Assembly: GCA_014238595.1 (NCBI GenBank)
Contig: JABAAV010000002.1
Coordinates: 18,417-56,393 of the forward strand
DNA: 37,977 nt
DNA from: Myxococcales bacterium
GTDB taxonomy: Bacteria > Myxococcota_A > Polyangia > Haliangiales > J016
Direction: 5' to 3'
Positions within the stretch are counted from its first letter, which is position 1; each line of letters starts with the position of its first letter. Made by a program: the position numbers and the translations under genes. Positions 8,796 through 17,420 of this stretch are shown piece after piece. The notes below the pieces were generated by a model. That model was not told where the DNA came from and did no database searches. It worked only from the letters and a program-made list of their open reading frames with translations.

Positions 8796-9476
8796 ATGAT
8801 TGAGCTACAAAGGATCAATAAGAGTTATAATACGGAAACAACGAATCTCCATGTGCTTAAAGATTTAAGCCTTACCATTGCTGCGGGAGAAATGGTGTCA
8901 CTGATGGGATCTTCTGGTTCCGGAAAATCGACACTCTTAAATATTTTAGGCATTTTAGATAGTTATGATTCTGGTGAATATCACTTAGATGGTCGTTTGA
9001 TTCGTGATATGTCTGAGCATACGGCAGCGCTTTATCGTAGTAAAACGATCGGGTTTGTTTTTCAGTCATTTAACTTGATTGGCTTTAAAACGGCAGCAGA
9101 AAATGTGGCATTGCCGCTGTATTATCAGGGTGTCTCATTTAAAAAACGACACAAAATGGCACTGGATTCATTGGAACGTTTTGGTTTGCTCGATTGGGCA
9201 GAACATCTTCCTTCTCAGATGTCAGGCGGTCAAAATCAAAGAGTAGCCATTGCGCGTGCATTGGTTACAAAGCCGCGTATTATTTTAGCCGATGAGCCTA
9301 CCGGTGCATTAGATAGTGAAAATTCAAACGATATTATTGCCGTGCTCAATGAAATCAACAAAGAAGGTATCACGGTAGTGATTGTTACTCACGAAGAAGA
9401 TATTGCAGAACAAACCAAACGATGTGTCCGTATTCAGGATGGAAAAATTATTTCTGACAGTGCTGTTTCAAAATAA
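8796..9476 (+). CDS. ABC transporter ATP-binding protein, MacB/LolD type
   Basis: The 226-residue nucleotide-binding subunit powers a type VII (MacB-like) exporter. Walker A GSSGSGKST lies at 38-46, the Q-loop is FQSFNLIG, the signature is MSGGQNQRVAIARAL, Walker B is ILADEPTGALD and the switch histidine is in VTHEE. The start at 8796 is chosen because AAGGA lies six bases upstream and the protein then begins with the family-typical IELQRINKSY. An in-frame TTG at 8778 is less likely. It is the first gene of a four-gene operon (ATPase, permease, permease, adaptor) with gaps of 4-15 bases. The substrate is unknown; this family moves lipoproteins, peptides, toxins or macrolides by mechanotransmission. 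Confidence 0.93.
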   Translation: MIELQRINKSYNTETTNLHVLKDLSLTIAAGEMVSLMGSSGSGKSTLLNILGILDSYDSGEYHLDGRLIRDMSEHTAALYRSKTIGFVFQSFNLIGFKTAAENVALPLYYQGVSFKKRHKMALDSLERFGLLDWAEHLPSQMSGGQNQRVAIARALVTKPRIILADEPTGALDSENSNDIIAVLNEINKEGITVVIVTHEEDIAEQTKRCVRIQDGKIISDSAVSK

Positions 9477-9487
9477 ACAACTGAATC

Positions 9488-10714
9488 ATGTTGATTGATC
9501 TAAATAGCTGGCAAGAAGTTTTTTTAATGATTCGGCGTAATAAACTACGAACCTTTTTAACTTCATTTAGTATGGCATGGGGTGTCTTTATGTTGGTGGT
9601 TCTTTTGGGTACAAGCAAAGGAGTCGAAAACAATGTTCGTCACAATTTTATAGATGATGCTGTCAATAGTCTTTGGATTTATCCCGGAGCAACATCAATA
9701 TCTTACAAAAATAGGGCAGTTGATCGAGAGATTCAATTTACTAATGAAGATTATGAAATGATTCATGACAGTATAAAAGCAACAGACAAAATTACATCAC
9801 GGATTAGGCCTGGAATTGTTTCGCTGAGTTACAAAGACAAACAAGCATCGTTTGATGTTCGTGCTACACATCCCGATCATCTCTATTTAGAAAAAACAAA
9901 AATAGTCCAAGGTCGTTTTATCAATGAAAACGATATGGTTATGAATCGTAAAATAGTCGTGATAGGTGTTCCTGTGAAAAATGCGTTGTTTGGTTCTGAA
10001 GATGCTATCGGTAAAAGCATTCATATGGGAGAAGCCCTCTATCGTGTTGTAGGTATCTTCAAAGATGATGGCTCTGAACGAGAACTTCGCAAAGCATATA
10101 TTCCTTTATCTACGGCACAAATGTTACATCGTCCAGATGGGACGATTGATCAAGTTATGCTAACGCTGGATCCAAATGCTGACAGTGTTGAAATAGCAGG
10201 TGATATTCAACGACTAATGGCACGGCGTCATCAATTTGATGAAAAAGACACTCAAGCCATTCGTGTGAGGAACAACAAAACAAGGTTTGAGCAAGTCAGT
10301 GATGTTTTTACATGGCTCCGTTTGTTTACTTGGATTGTTGCTATCGGAACAATTATGGCTGGCATCATCGGTGTTGGAAATATTATGGTCATTACAGTCA
10401 AGGAACGCACCAAGGAAATAGGTGTTCGAAAGGCTTTAGGTGCCACACCATCTCGGTTGGTTAGAATGGTACTCAAAGAATCGATGTTTGTTACTATCTG
10501 TTCAGGTTATATTGGGATGATGTTCGGTGTGTTTGTATTATTTGTCGTTGAAAAGATGGGATTTGGAGATAAATTTTTACGTGATACCCAAGTAGACATG
10601 AACATTGTTACTTCAGCAACCTTACTTTTAATTATTGCCGGTGCTCTTGCAGGGTTTTTCCCTGCACGAAAAATTGCAATGGTCAATCCCATTGAAGCGA
10701 TGAGAGCTGAGTAG
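9488..10714 (+). CDS. MacB/FtsX-type ABC permease 1
   Basis: The 408-residue permease has one N-terminal transmembrane helix (about 15-40), a large periplasmic MacB-type core domain (about 45-270) and three C-terminal helices. The conserved coupling segment VGNIMVITVKERTKEIGVRKALGATP follows the second helix. The C-terminus ends FFPARKIAMVNPIEAMRAE, typical of the family. It is paralogous to the next gene and probably forms a heterodimer with it, since both lie between the ATPase and the adaptor. The gap to the upstream ATPase is 11 bases. No Shine-Dalgarno is evident at the ATG. Confidence 0.92.
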   Translation: MLIDLNSWQEVFLMIRRNKLRTFLTSFSMAWGVFMLVVLLGTSKGVENNVRHNFIDDAVNSLWIYPGATSISYKNRAVDREIQFTNEDYEMIHDSIKATDKITSRIRPGIVSLSYKDKQASFDVRATHPDHLYLEKTKIVQGRFINENDMVMNRKIVVIGVPVKNALFGSEDAIGKSIHMGEALYRVVGIFKDDGSERELRKAYIPLSTAQMLHRPDGTIDQVMLTLDPNADSVEIAGDIQRLMARRHQFDEKDTQAIRVRNNKTRFEQVSDVFTWLRLFTWIVAIGTIMAGIIGVGNIMVITVKERTKEIGVRKALGATPSRLVRMVLKESMFVTICSGYIGMMFGVFVLFVVEKMGFGDKFLRDTQVDMNIVTSATLLLIIAGALAGFFPARKIAMVNPIEAMRAE

Positions 10715-10718
10715 ACGT

Positions 10719-11978
10719 ATGATTTTTTTCGATAAAGAACAGTGGCATGAAGTATTTGTCACATTAAACAAGAATCGTTTTCGAGCGATATTAACAGCAT
10801 GTGGCATCGTCTGGGGTGTGTTTATGCTCATCGTTATGCTCGGTTTTGGCAATGGTGTAGAGCGCAGCATTGTACAGAGTATGAGCGGTACTGTGACCAA
10901 TAGTATTTATATTTGGGGAGAAACCACATCGATTCCATATGATGGACTCTCTTCAGGCAAACCGGTTACGTTGACTAATGATGATGTCGAATTGATTGCA
11001 GCAAATGTCCACGGTATTGAACATATTGCCCCTCGCAATCAACTATCAGGGTATGGTTCTGAAACATGGATACGATATAAAGATCGTTCTCGGAGTTATA
11101 GTGTCATTGGTGAATTTCCTCAAATGCAACATATTCAACCGATGAAGCAGGTTAACGGCCGATTTATTAACGAACTGGACATTGAAGAATCACGCAAGGT
11201 TGTGGTGATTGGTCGTCGTGTTGCAGATGAATTGTTTGTTGATATTGATGATCCCACAGGGCTTGCGCTTGAGATTGATGGTATTTATTTTTATGTCATT
11301 GGTGTCTTAGATTCTCCAGAGGGAACCAATCATGGTGATCGACAAATATCTTCAGTATTTATCCCCTTTACAACATTTCAACGTGTATTTAACTATGAAA
11401 ACCGTGTTGGATGGCTTGCGATTACGGTGGACGATACGCTGTCTGCCGAAACCATAGAATCAAATATTAAGCGCATTTTGAAAAAACGACACCGTGTGAA
11501 TCCTATAGACAATCAAGCTATTGGGAGTTTTAATGCAGCAGAAGCTTTTGGAGAACTCAAAGATTTATTTACAGGCATTCATTTTTTGATTTGGTTTGTT
11601 GGAGGATGTACCTTATTGGCTGGTATTATTGGAGTTGGAAATATTATGTTGATTACTATGAAAGAACGCACCAGAGAGATTGGTATCCGTAAAGCACTTG
11701 GTGCCACACCATGGTCGATTGTTTCGCATGTGCTTCAGGAATCTTTTGTATTGACGAGTATTGCGGGTTATATAGGATTATTGCTTGCTATAGGTACGCT
11801 TGAGCTTGCCACTGTGATTTTTAAACACTCAACTGAAACTCAGATCATTCCTCAAATCGACTTTGGTATTGCAATGCTTTCTTTGTGTGTTATTTCTTTA
11901 GCAGGGATTCTCGCAGGTGTATTACCTGCACGAGCCTCTGCACAGGTAAATCCCGTTATTGCTCTTGCAGCAAACTAG
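10719..11978 (+). CDS. MacB/FtsX-type ABC permease 2
   Basis: The 419-residue second permease has the same plan: an N-terminal helix at about 18-40, a periplasmic core, then three helices with VGNIMLITMKERTREIGIRKALGATP and a C-terminal LPARASAQVNPVIALAAN. It starts four bases after the stop of permease 1, so translation is probably coupled. Two non-identical permeases beside one ATPase suggest an asymmetric transporter, a layout also common in Bacteroidetes and deltaproteobacteria. The cargo is unknown. Confidence 0.92.
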   Translation: MIFFDKEQWHEVFVTLNKNRFRAILTACGIVWGVFMLIVMLGFGNGVERSIVQSMSGTVTNSIYIWGETTSIPYDGLSSGKPVTLTNDDVELIAANVHGIEHIAPRNQLSGYGSETWIRYKDRSRSYSVIGEFPQMQHIQPMKQVNGRFINELDIEESRKVVVIGRRVADELFVDIDDPTGLALEIDGIYFYVIGVLDSPEGTNHGDRQISSVFIPFTTFQRVFNYENRVGWLAITVDDTLSAETIESNIKRILKKRHRVNPIDNQAIGSFNAAEAFGELKDLFTGIHFLIWFVGGCTLLAGIIGVGNIMLITMKERTREIGIRKALGATPWSIVSHVLQESFVLTSIAGYIGLLLAIGTLELATVIFKHSTETQIIPQIDFGIAMLSLCVISLAGILAGVLPARASAQVNPVIALAAN

Positions 11979-11993
11979 AATGGAACAGTGACA

Positions 11994-13106
11994 ATGAAAC
12001 GAAAATTAATTATTGGAATAGGTGCTTTATTTGGTGTTTTGTTTTTATGGACCTTGTTAGTCATTTGGGGCAGGTCAGGGACAGAAGATATTGTTATAGA
12101 AACAGAAACCCCTTTTCTTGAAGATATTGTAAAAAAGACAGTGGCGACTGGATCGATTCAGCCAAGACGTGAAATTGAAATTAAATCGCGTGTGTCAGGA
12201 ATTGTAGATGAAATTTTAGTCAATTCAGGTGATTTTATTGAACAAGGAACTGTCATTGCTAAGGTTCGAATTATTCCTAATATCGTACAATTGAACGAAG
12301 CAGAAAGCAGAGTAAAACGTGCTCGAATTAATTTTGAACATTCTAAACGAGACAGAGATCGACATGAGAAACTTTGGAAAAAACAGGTTATTTCTGAGAA
12401 AGATCTTCAAAATTATAGAAAACTATTTCATCTTAAAAAAACAGAACTTCAATCAGCACAGAATAATCTTGAATTGATTAGACGTGGATCATTACAACAA
12501 TCAGGAACCACAGCTGCAAATTTAATACGCGCAACTCTTTCTGGAACAGTGTTGACTGTTCCTGTCAAAGAAGGCACATCAATCACAGAAAGCAATACGT
12601 TTAATGCAGGAACAACGGTTGCCGTGGTTGCCAACATGAACGACATGATATTTGTTGGGACTGTTGATGAATCAGAAATTGGTCAAATTAAAGAAGCGAT
12701 GGAGCTTAACATTCGAATTGCTGCCATCAACAACAAAACCTTTTTTGGTATTTTAGAGCAGATTTCTCCTAAAGGACAAAAGATTCAAGGCGTGACTCGG
12801 TTTGAAATTAAAGCGGCACTTAAAGATTTACAAGATTTAAGAGTTCGTGCGGGTTACAGTGCTACTGCAGAGATTGTTTTGAACAAGCGCGAACAGGTGA
12901 TGGTGATTCACGAATTATTTTTACAGTTTGATTCAGGCAAACCTTTTGTTGAAGTCGAAGTATCTTCTGGGCAATTTGAAAAACGACCCGTGACCGTAGG
13001 ACTCTCTGACGGAATTAACATTGAAATTCTCTCAGGTATTGAAAAAACAGATCGTATTAAAAAACCTCAAACAGATGTTTCATCCATGAAAGGGTATGGA
13101 ACTTAG
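11994..13106 (+). CDS. Membrane-fusion adaptor (MacA/HlyD family)
   Basis: The product has 370 residues. One N-terminal transmembrane helix (about 5-25) anchors it. A split lipoyl/barrel-sandwich domain follows (TGSIQPRREIEIKSRVSGIVDEIL and GTVLTVPVKEGTSI) around a coiled-coil hairpin (about 100-165), then a beta-barrel domain. It links the inner-membrane MacB-type pump to an outer-membrane duct, and the TolC-family protein at 30962-32530 is a candidate partner. The ATG at 11994 is preferred over a GTG at 11988 because it directly precedes the basic residues before the helix. It closes the export operon. yicC begins four bases after its stop. Confidence 0.9.
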   Translation: MKRKLIIGIGALFGVLFLWTLLVIWGRSGTEDIVIETETPFLEDIVKKTVATGSIQPRREIEIKSRVSGIVDEILVNSGDFIEQGTVIAKVRIIPNIVQLNEAESRVKRARINFEHSKRDRDRHEKLWKKQVISEKDLQNYRKLFHLKKTELQSAQNNLELIRRGSLQQSGTTAANLIRATLSGTVLTVPVKEGTSITESNTFNAGTTVAVVANMNDMIFVGTVDESEIGQIKEAMELNIRIAAINNKTFFGILEQISPKGQKIQGVTRFEIKAALKDLQDLRVRAGYSATAEIVLNKREQVMVIHELFLQFDSGKPFVEVEVSSGQFEKRPVTVGLSDGINIEILSGIEKTDRIKKPQTDVSSMKGYGT

Positions 13107-13110
13107 TATA

Positions 13111-13983
13111 ATGCAGAGCATGACAGGTTATGGAAGTGGTGTTGTTAGTGATGACTTGCATCATATCACGATAGAAACAAAATCAGTCAATCACAGATAT
13201 TTAGAAGTCAAATGTCGTGGAATCCAAGCATATTCTTATGCAGAAGAACCTTTAATCACATCTGTACGACAGATGCTTTCACGTGGTTCCGTTTTGATTC
13301 ATGTAAACATTGTATCTTCACAACAAAACAAAAAAATAACCATCAATAAAGAAATCGCGTCAAATGTTTATCAAAATTTAAAGCAGTTGACATCTCATTT
13401 AGAAATAGACAATGAAATTCCATTAAGCTTAATTTGTGATCAACCCGGTGTATTGATTTACGATGATATAGAAACTGATCAAACACAATTGACAAACAAA
13501 CTACAAGTGGCATTGAAGACATCATTGGATGCATTGATTGTTATGCGCAAAAATGAAGGCAATCGTTTAAACAAAGATATTAAAAATCACATCAAAGAAC
13601 TTCTAGCGTTAACATTTGATATTGAAGCAAATGTTTCTAATCGAATCGATTCAATTAAAACACGATTAGAAGAGAGGATAGCTTCATTGTTAGATGATCA
13701 CACATTAGATCAATCAAGAATGGCACAGGAAGTTGCTATTTTGGTTGATAAACAAGATGTGTCCGAAGAAATTGTTCGTCTTAAGAGCCATATTGAACAA
13801 TTTGAAGATCTGAGCAATTTCGATGAACCGATAGGACGTCGCATGGATTTTTTGGTGCAAGAATTAGGACGAGAAATCAATACGATTGGTTCAAAGGTTC
13901 AATCAGAAAGTATTACAACACAAGTTATCGAAGCAAAATCTCAATTAGAAAAGATTCGTGAACAAGTTCAAAATGTTGAATAA
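13111..13983 (+). CDS. yicC: YicC-family endoribonuclease
   Basis: The 290-residue protein begins MQSMTGYGSG, the classic YicC N-terminus, and ends with the DUF1732-type segment (GRRMDFLVQELGREINTIGSK) that carries the catalytic face in YicC/YloC RNases. These enzymes cut RNA and affect small-RNA stability. The 13111 ATG fits the family better than an in-frame ATG at 13096, which would overlap the adaptor gene. The stop overlaps the start of gmk by 11 bases. The yicC-gmk pairing is widely conserved. Confidence 0.93.
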   Translation: MQSMTGYGSGVVSDDLHHITIETKSVNHRYLEVKCRGIQAYSYAEEPLITSVRQMLSRGSVLIHVNIVSSQQNKKITINKEIASNVYQNLKQLTSHLEIDNEIPLSLICDQPGVLIYDDIETDQTQLTNKLQVALKTSLDALIVMRKNEGNRLNKDIKNHIKELLALTFDIEANVSNRIDSIKTRLEERIASLLDDHTLDQSRMAQEVAILVDKQDVSEEIVRLKSHIEQFEDLSNFDEPIGRRMDFLVQELGREINTIGSKVQSESITTQVIEAKSQLEKIREQVQNVE

Positions 13984-14629
13984 TCCAAAACTGCTCATTG
14001 TATCTTCACCATCCGGTGCAGGGAAAACAACTTTAGTTAAAAAATTGATTAATAATTTTGACACTATTGAGTTTTCAATTTCTTACACAACAAGAATTGC
14101 CAGAGAAGATGAACAAGATGGCAAGGATTATTTTTTTGTCAACGAAGATCATTTTCAACAAATGATTATGAACAATGAATTTGTGGAACATGAAAAAGTA
14201 CATCAATCTTTGTATGGGACGAGTAAGGCCTTTATTGAACGCTCTCTTAAACAAGGTCTTGATCTTGTTTTTGATGTTGAAGGTCGTGGAGGAATTAATT
14301 TATCTAAATTGTTTCCTGCGTATGCGATTACTGTGTTTATACTTCCCCCGGATATGGATGTGTTAGAGCATCGACTTCGATCACGTGGAACTGAATCTGA
14401 AGAATCTATTTGTCAACGGTTGTCAAAAGTATATCAAGAGTTGCTTTATTATAAACAATATAAACATATTGTTATTAACAAAGATATCGATGTTGCCTAT
14501 GATAAAATGTGTGCTATTTATCAATCAGATAACCATATATTAGAATATCCAACAGAAAAAACAGCGATCATGCATGCAGAAACTTTGATTGAAGATGCGC
14601 ACAAACGTTTTATAAAAAACAAACGATAG
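13973..14629 (+). CDS. gmk: Guanylate kinase
   Basis: The 218-residue enzyme phosphorylates GMP to GDP with ATP. The P-loop SSPSGAGKTT is at about 11-20, and the GMP-binding region contains SISYTTRIAREDEQDGKDYFFV and the segment after YGTSKAFIE. The lid carries RLRSRGTESEESICQRL. Length and motif order are normal. An upstream GTG at 13958 is possible, but the ATG gives the family-typical start. The gene overlaps yicC and lies 11 bases before the RSH gene. In many proteobacteria rpoZ sits between gmk and spoT; here it is absent. Confidence 0.95.
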   Translation: MLNNPKLLIVSSPSGAGKTTLVKKLINNFDTIEFSISYTTRIAREDEQDGKDYFFVNEDHFQQMIMNNEFVEHEKVHQSLYGTSKAFIERSLKQGLDLVFDVEGRGGINLSKLFPAYAITVFILPPDMDVLEHRLRSRGTESEESICQRLSKVYQELLYYKQYKHIVINKDIDVAYDKMCAIYQSDNHILEYPTEKTAIMHAETLIEDAHKRFIKNKR

Positions 14630-14640
14630 ATGTCACATTG

Positions 14641-16818
14641 ATGATCGAAATAGATGAGATTCTTAGTAAAGTAAAAGAATACAATCCTCATGCAGATGTT
14701 GCGTTGATTCGATCTGCCTATGAATTTGCCAATGATTCTCATAAAGGACAAAAACGTGTTTCAGGAGATTTATATATTACACATCCTCTTTCCGTTGCAG
14801 AGATAATCACTCGTCTCAGATTGGATGTCCCTAGTATTTGTGCAGGTCTTTTGCACGATGCCGTAGAAGATACGAGTGCAACCACCAAAGATATTGAAGA
14901 CAGATTTGGTGCAGAGGTTGCTTTCCTTGTTGATGGTGTAACGAAGTTAGGAAAAATATCCTACTACACGAAAGAAGAATTACAGTCGGAAAGTTTTCGC
15001 AAAATGCTTTTGGCAATGGTGCGTGATATTCGTGTTATTTTGGTGAAATTTTGTGATCGTTTTGACAACATGCAGACATTGCATCATCTTCCACGTGAAA
15101 AACAAGAACGTATTGCTAAAGAAACAATGGAAATCTATGCGCCGTTAGCACAACGATTGGGCATTGACTGGATGAAACATCAGTTGGAGAACATGGCATT
15201 TCGCTATTTATATCCTGGTGAATATGAGCTTCTTCAAAAAGAACAAGTACAACATGCGCGTCGTGAACAGCGTTATATTCTCGGCATTGAACGGTCGATA
15301 TCCAAGATGATGAAACGAAATGATATTGATTGTCGTGTTTTTGGAAAAATTAAAAATCAATGGTCAATTAGAAATCAAATGAAGCGAACAGGACGTTCTT
15401 ATGAAGATATTGAGAACAAGATAGGTTTTTATGTAATAACAAAAAAGTCACATTTTTGTTATCAAGCATTGGGTGTGATTCATGCCATGTGGACACCTGT
15501 ACCAGGTAGCTTTAAAGATTATATTGCATTACCGAAACCCAATATGTATCAGGCTCTTCACACGTTAGTTGTTGGGAAAGATGGAAAGCGTCTTAAATTA
15601 CAAATTCAAACAGAAGAAATGTATTTGATTGGAGAGCATGGTATTGCGGCTGATTGGCATCACAAAGAAGGCAAAGCTACGATTATTAGTACTAAGAATT
15701 CTAAAAAACTCGCATGGTTAAGACAGCTCACTGAAACACAAGAAGAAACGAATGATCCCATAGAATTTATTGAATCGATCAAAGAAGATTTGTTTTCAGA
15801 AGAAGTTCATGTGTTTACACCACAGGGAGATGTTAAAGCGTTACCAGAAGGGTCAACGCCGATTGACTTTGCTTATATGGTCCATTCTCTCGTTGGCGAT
15901 ACTTGTTCAGGTGCACGCGTGAATGGGATGGTTGTTCCTTTGCGATATTGTCTACGCAGTGGTGATACAGTAGAAATCATCACTTTACCCAAACAAAAAC
16001 CTAATATTGGATGGTTGCGATTGGTTAAAACTGCACATGCTCGAACGAAAATCCGTCAATCGATTCGAAGAGAACAACGAGACAAAGCGTTAGTATTAGG
16101 GAAAAAAATATTAGAGCGCGCATTAAAACAATATGGATGGTCTATTGCTAAGGCTGAAAAAGATGGGTCATTGGATAATGTTTTAACATCTTTAGGTCAT
16201 GATAATGTGACTAATATGTTGATGGCGATTGGATATGGAAAAATTACAACAAGCCAAGTTATTGAAATTATTGTGCCATCACAAGATCAGGTTAAAACGA
16301 AAGAACAGTCTGATTCTAAGACAGGGCCAATGCATAACATTTTGAAACACACACCATTTACATCAGACAAATCGATCAAAATTGGTGATCAAAATAACAG
16401 CATGGTTCGACTTGCGATGTGTTGTAATCCTCTCCCTGGAGATAAAATAATTGGAACCATGACCATGGGGCGTGGTGTTGCCGTGCATCACACGCAATGT
16501 CCTACAGCACTTGATCTTGATCCAACAAGGCGTGTTCCTGTGGAATGGGACAGTAATGATAAAACAGAATACCGTGTTGTCGTTGAAGTGATATCTTCGA
16601 ATAAACCAGGATTGTTGGCCAGTATTTCACAAGCATTTACAAAGTCATCCGTCAATATTTATAAAGCAAGTTGCGTGGCAACAACAGATCGTACACGTGC
16701 AACCAATACATTCCATGCAATGGTGCGTCATATTTCACAACTGCATGATGTCACGGAAACACTATCTAGAATCGATGGTGTGTATTCCACCAGACGCGTC
16801 AATACGCAAAAATCTTAA
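14641..16818 (+). CDS. RSH-family (p)ppGpp hydrolase with a degenerate synthetase domain
   Basis: The 725-residue protein has the full RSH layout: HD hydrolase (about 25-180), synthetase-like domain (about 225-345), TGS (about 390-450), a Cys-Cys region (LAMCCNPLPGDK) and a C-terminal ACT domain. Hydrolase residues are intact: Arg39, His48, His72-Asp73, Glu76-Asp77, Asp139 and Asn143. In the synthetase domain, positions equivalent to Rel_seq Arg241, Asp264, the following Arg and Glu323 are Lys236, Asn259, Tyr264 and Lys319, so synthesis is probably lost. It is therefore likely a SpoT-like enzyme that degrades (p)ppGpp. The ATG at 14641 is used (a TTG lies one codon before). The last 99 bases are duplicated downstream. 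Confidence 0.9.
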   Translation: MIEIDEILSKVKEYNPHADVALIRSAYEFANDSHKGQKRVSGDLYITHPLSVAEIITRLRLDVPSICAGLLHDAVEDTSATTKDIEDRFGAEVAFLVDGVTKLGKISYYTKEELQSESFRKMLLAMVRDIRVILVKFCDRFDNMQTLHHLPREKQERIAKETMEIYAPLAQRLGIDWMKHQLENMAFRYLYPGEYELLQKEQVQHARREQRYILGIERSISKMMKRNDIDCRVFGKIKNQWSIRNQMKRTGRSYEDIENKIGFYVITKKSHFCYQALGVIHAMWTPVPGSFKDYIALPKPNMYQALHTLVVGKDGKRLKLQIQTEEMYLIGEHGIAADWHHKEGKATIISTKNSKKLAWLRQLTETQEETNDPIEFIESIKEDLFSEEVHVFTPQGDVKALPEGSTPIDFAYMVHSLVGDTCSGARVNGMVVPLRYCLRSGDTVEIITLPKQKPNIGWLRLVKTAHARTKIRQSIRREQRDKALVLGKKILERALKQYGWSIAKAEKDGSLDNVLTSLGHDNVTNMLMAIGYGKITTSQVIEIIVPSQDQVKTKEQSDSKTGPMHNILKHTPFTSDKSIKIGDQNNSMVRLAMCCNPLPGDKIIGTMTMGRGVAVHHTQCPTALDLDPTRRVPVEWDSNDKTEYRVVVEVISSNKPGLLASISQAFTKSSVNIYKASCVATTDRTRATNTFHAMVRHISQLHDVTETLSRIDGVYSTRRVNTQKS

Positions 16819-16889
16819 GGGATTGCTTCGTCTTAGGGGCAGGTTTTCCTGAAACACCCAATGAGGCGGACAGTTGAACAGCATTTAAT
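16819..16889 (-). pseudogene. Relic of the 3' end of the small basic ORF (copy A)
   Basis: Read on the minus strand, this piece encodes NAVQLSASLGVSGKPAPKTK, matching the last 20 residues of the intact ORF at 17011-17172 with a few changes. The stop codon has mutated to CAA, so the frame runs on. It has no start of its own. It is a by-product of the tandem duplication. Confidence 0.75.
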
Positions 16890-17006
16890 ATGGTGCGTCA
16901 TATTTCACAACTGCATGATGTCACGGAAACACTATCTAGAATTGATAGTGTGTATGCCACCAATGGTGTGTATTCCACCAGATGCGTCAATACGCAGAAG
17001 TCTTAA
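16890..17006 (+). pseudogene. Relic of the RSH C-terminus (copy B)
   Basis: A 38-codon open frame starts at an ATG and ends in TAA. It repeats the RSH ending (MVRHISQLHDVTETLSRID, later VNTQKS) with a six-residue in-frame insertion. The frame is intact despite the substitutions, but no Shine-Dalgarno is visible and the fragment is only part of an ACT domain. It is most likely untranslated 3' sequence of the RSH transcript. Confidence 0.75.
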
Positions 17007-17010
17007 GGGA

Positions 17011-17172
17011 TCACTTCGTCTTAGGGGCAGGTTTTCCTGAAACACCCAACGAGGCAAACAGTTCAACAGCACTTAATGTTGAATGTTGAGCTTGACGATT
17101 TTTACGTCTGCGTCCTGCTTTTTTTGCACGATTGTTTCGGCGTGCTTTTGTCATTTTTGTGTGGGAAGCCAT
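17011..17172 (-). CDS. Small very basic protein
   Basis: A 53-residue product (47 if the in-frame ATG at 17154 is used) contains a dense basic block (KARRNNRAKKAGRRRKNR) followed by a short hydrophobic segment (SAVELFASLG) and the tail SGKPAPKTK. It resembles short Arg/Lys-rich conserved proteins seen in deltaproteobacteria, which may bind RNA or ribosomes, but I cannot name the family. It lies 14 bases after the preceding minus-strand ORF and is probably the last gene of the tmk operon. The match in the duplicated relic and the position support it being real. It is too short for most gene callers. Confidence 0.55.
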   Translation of the reverse strand: MASHTKMTKARRNNRAKKAGRRRKNRQAQHSTLSAVELFASLGVSGKPAPKTK

Positions 17173-17186
17173 AAGAGATGAGACTT

Positions 17187-17408
17187 TTATATGGTGTTAT
17201 CTTGTCTGTCAAGAGCAGGACTATCGGAGGATGGAGGCGTATTTTCGGATAATTGCTCTGAATCTTGAGTATGAGCCGATTGTTTCTCTTGCTCAATGGG
17301 TTTGGTTGCTTGTTGATAAATGGCCTGTAATGCGGCATTGGGCAATGGGAGATTGTGTTTTTTTCGATAAGCACCAATGGCTTTGAGCAATGTATCGTAA
17401 GAGATCAT
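17187..17408 (-). CDS. Small hypothetical protein with a Gln/Ser-rich tail
   Basis: The 73-residue product has a helical N-terminal half (SYDTLLKAIGAYRKKHNLP, NAALQAIYQQATKP) and a polar, acidic, probably disordered tail (SEQLSENTPPSSDSPALD). No family is recognised. It begins 12 bases after the tmk stop on the same strand and ends 14 bases before the small basic ORF, so it is probably cotranscribed with tmk. No Shine-Dalgarno is evident. Reality is supported by operon-like spacing and a reasonable protein composition only. Confidence 0.5.
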   Translation of the reverse strand: MISYDTLLKAIGAYRKKHNLPLPNAALQAIYQQATKPIEQEKQSAHTQDSEQLSENTPPSSDSPALDRQDNTI

Positions 17409-17420
17409 AATTGGGGTAAT

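Larger units (their letters stand above)
16720..17077. repeat. Tandem duplication spanning the convergent ends of the RSH gene and a small basic ORF
   Basis: Copy A (16720-16889, 170 bases) and copy B (16890-17077, 188 bases) are direct repeats with about a dozen substitutions. Copy B has an 18-base in-frame insertion that looks like a local duplication (about 16948-16985). Each copy contains the last codons of the RSH gene followed by the 3' end of the small minus-strand ORF. Copy A supplies the real RSH end and copy B supplies the real end of the small ORF. The leftover halves are relics. The intergenic stretch 16819-17010 holds nothing else that I see. Confidence 0.9.

Noticed and set aside
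13107..13112. A perfect TATAAT at the end of the export operon, overlapping the yicC start
   Set aside because: No acceptable -35 element lies 16-18 bases upstream, and a transcript from it would start at or after the yicC ATG. It is probably chance within coding sequence.
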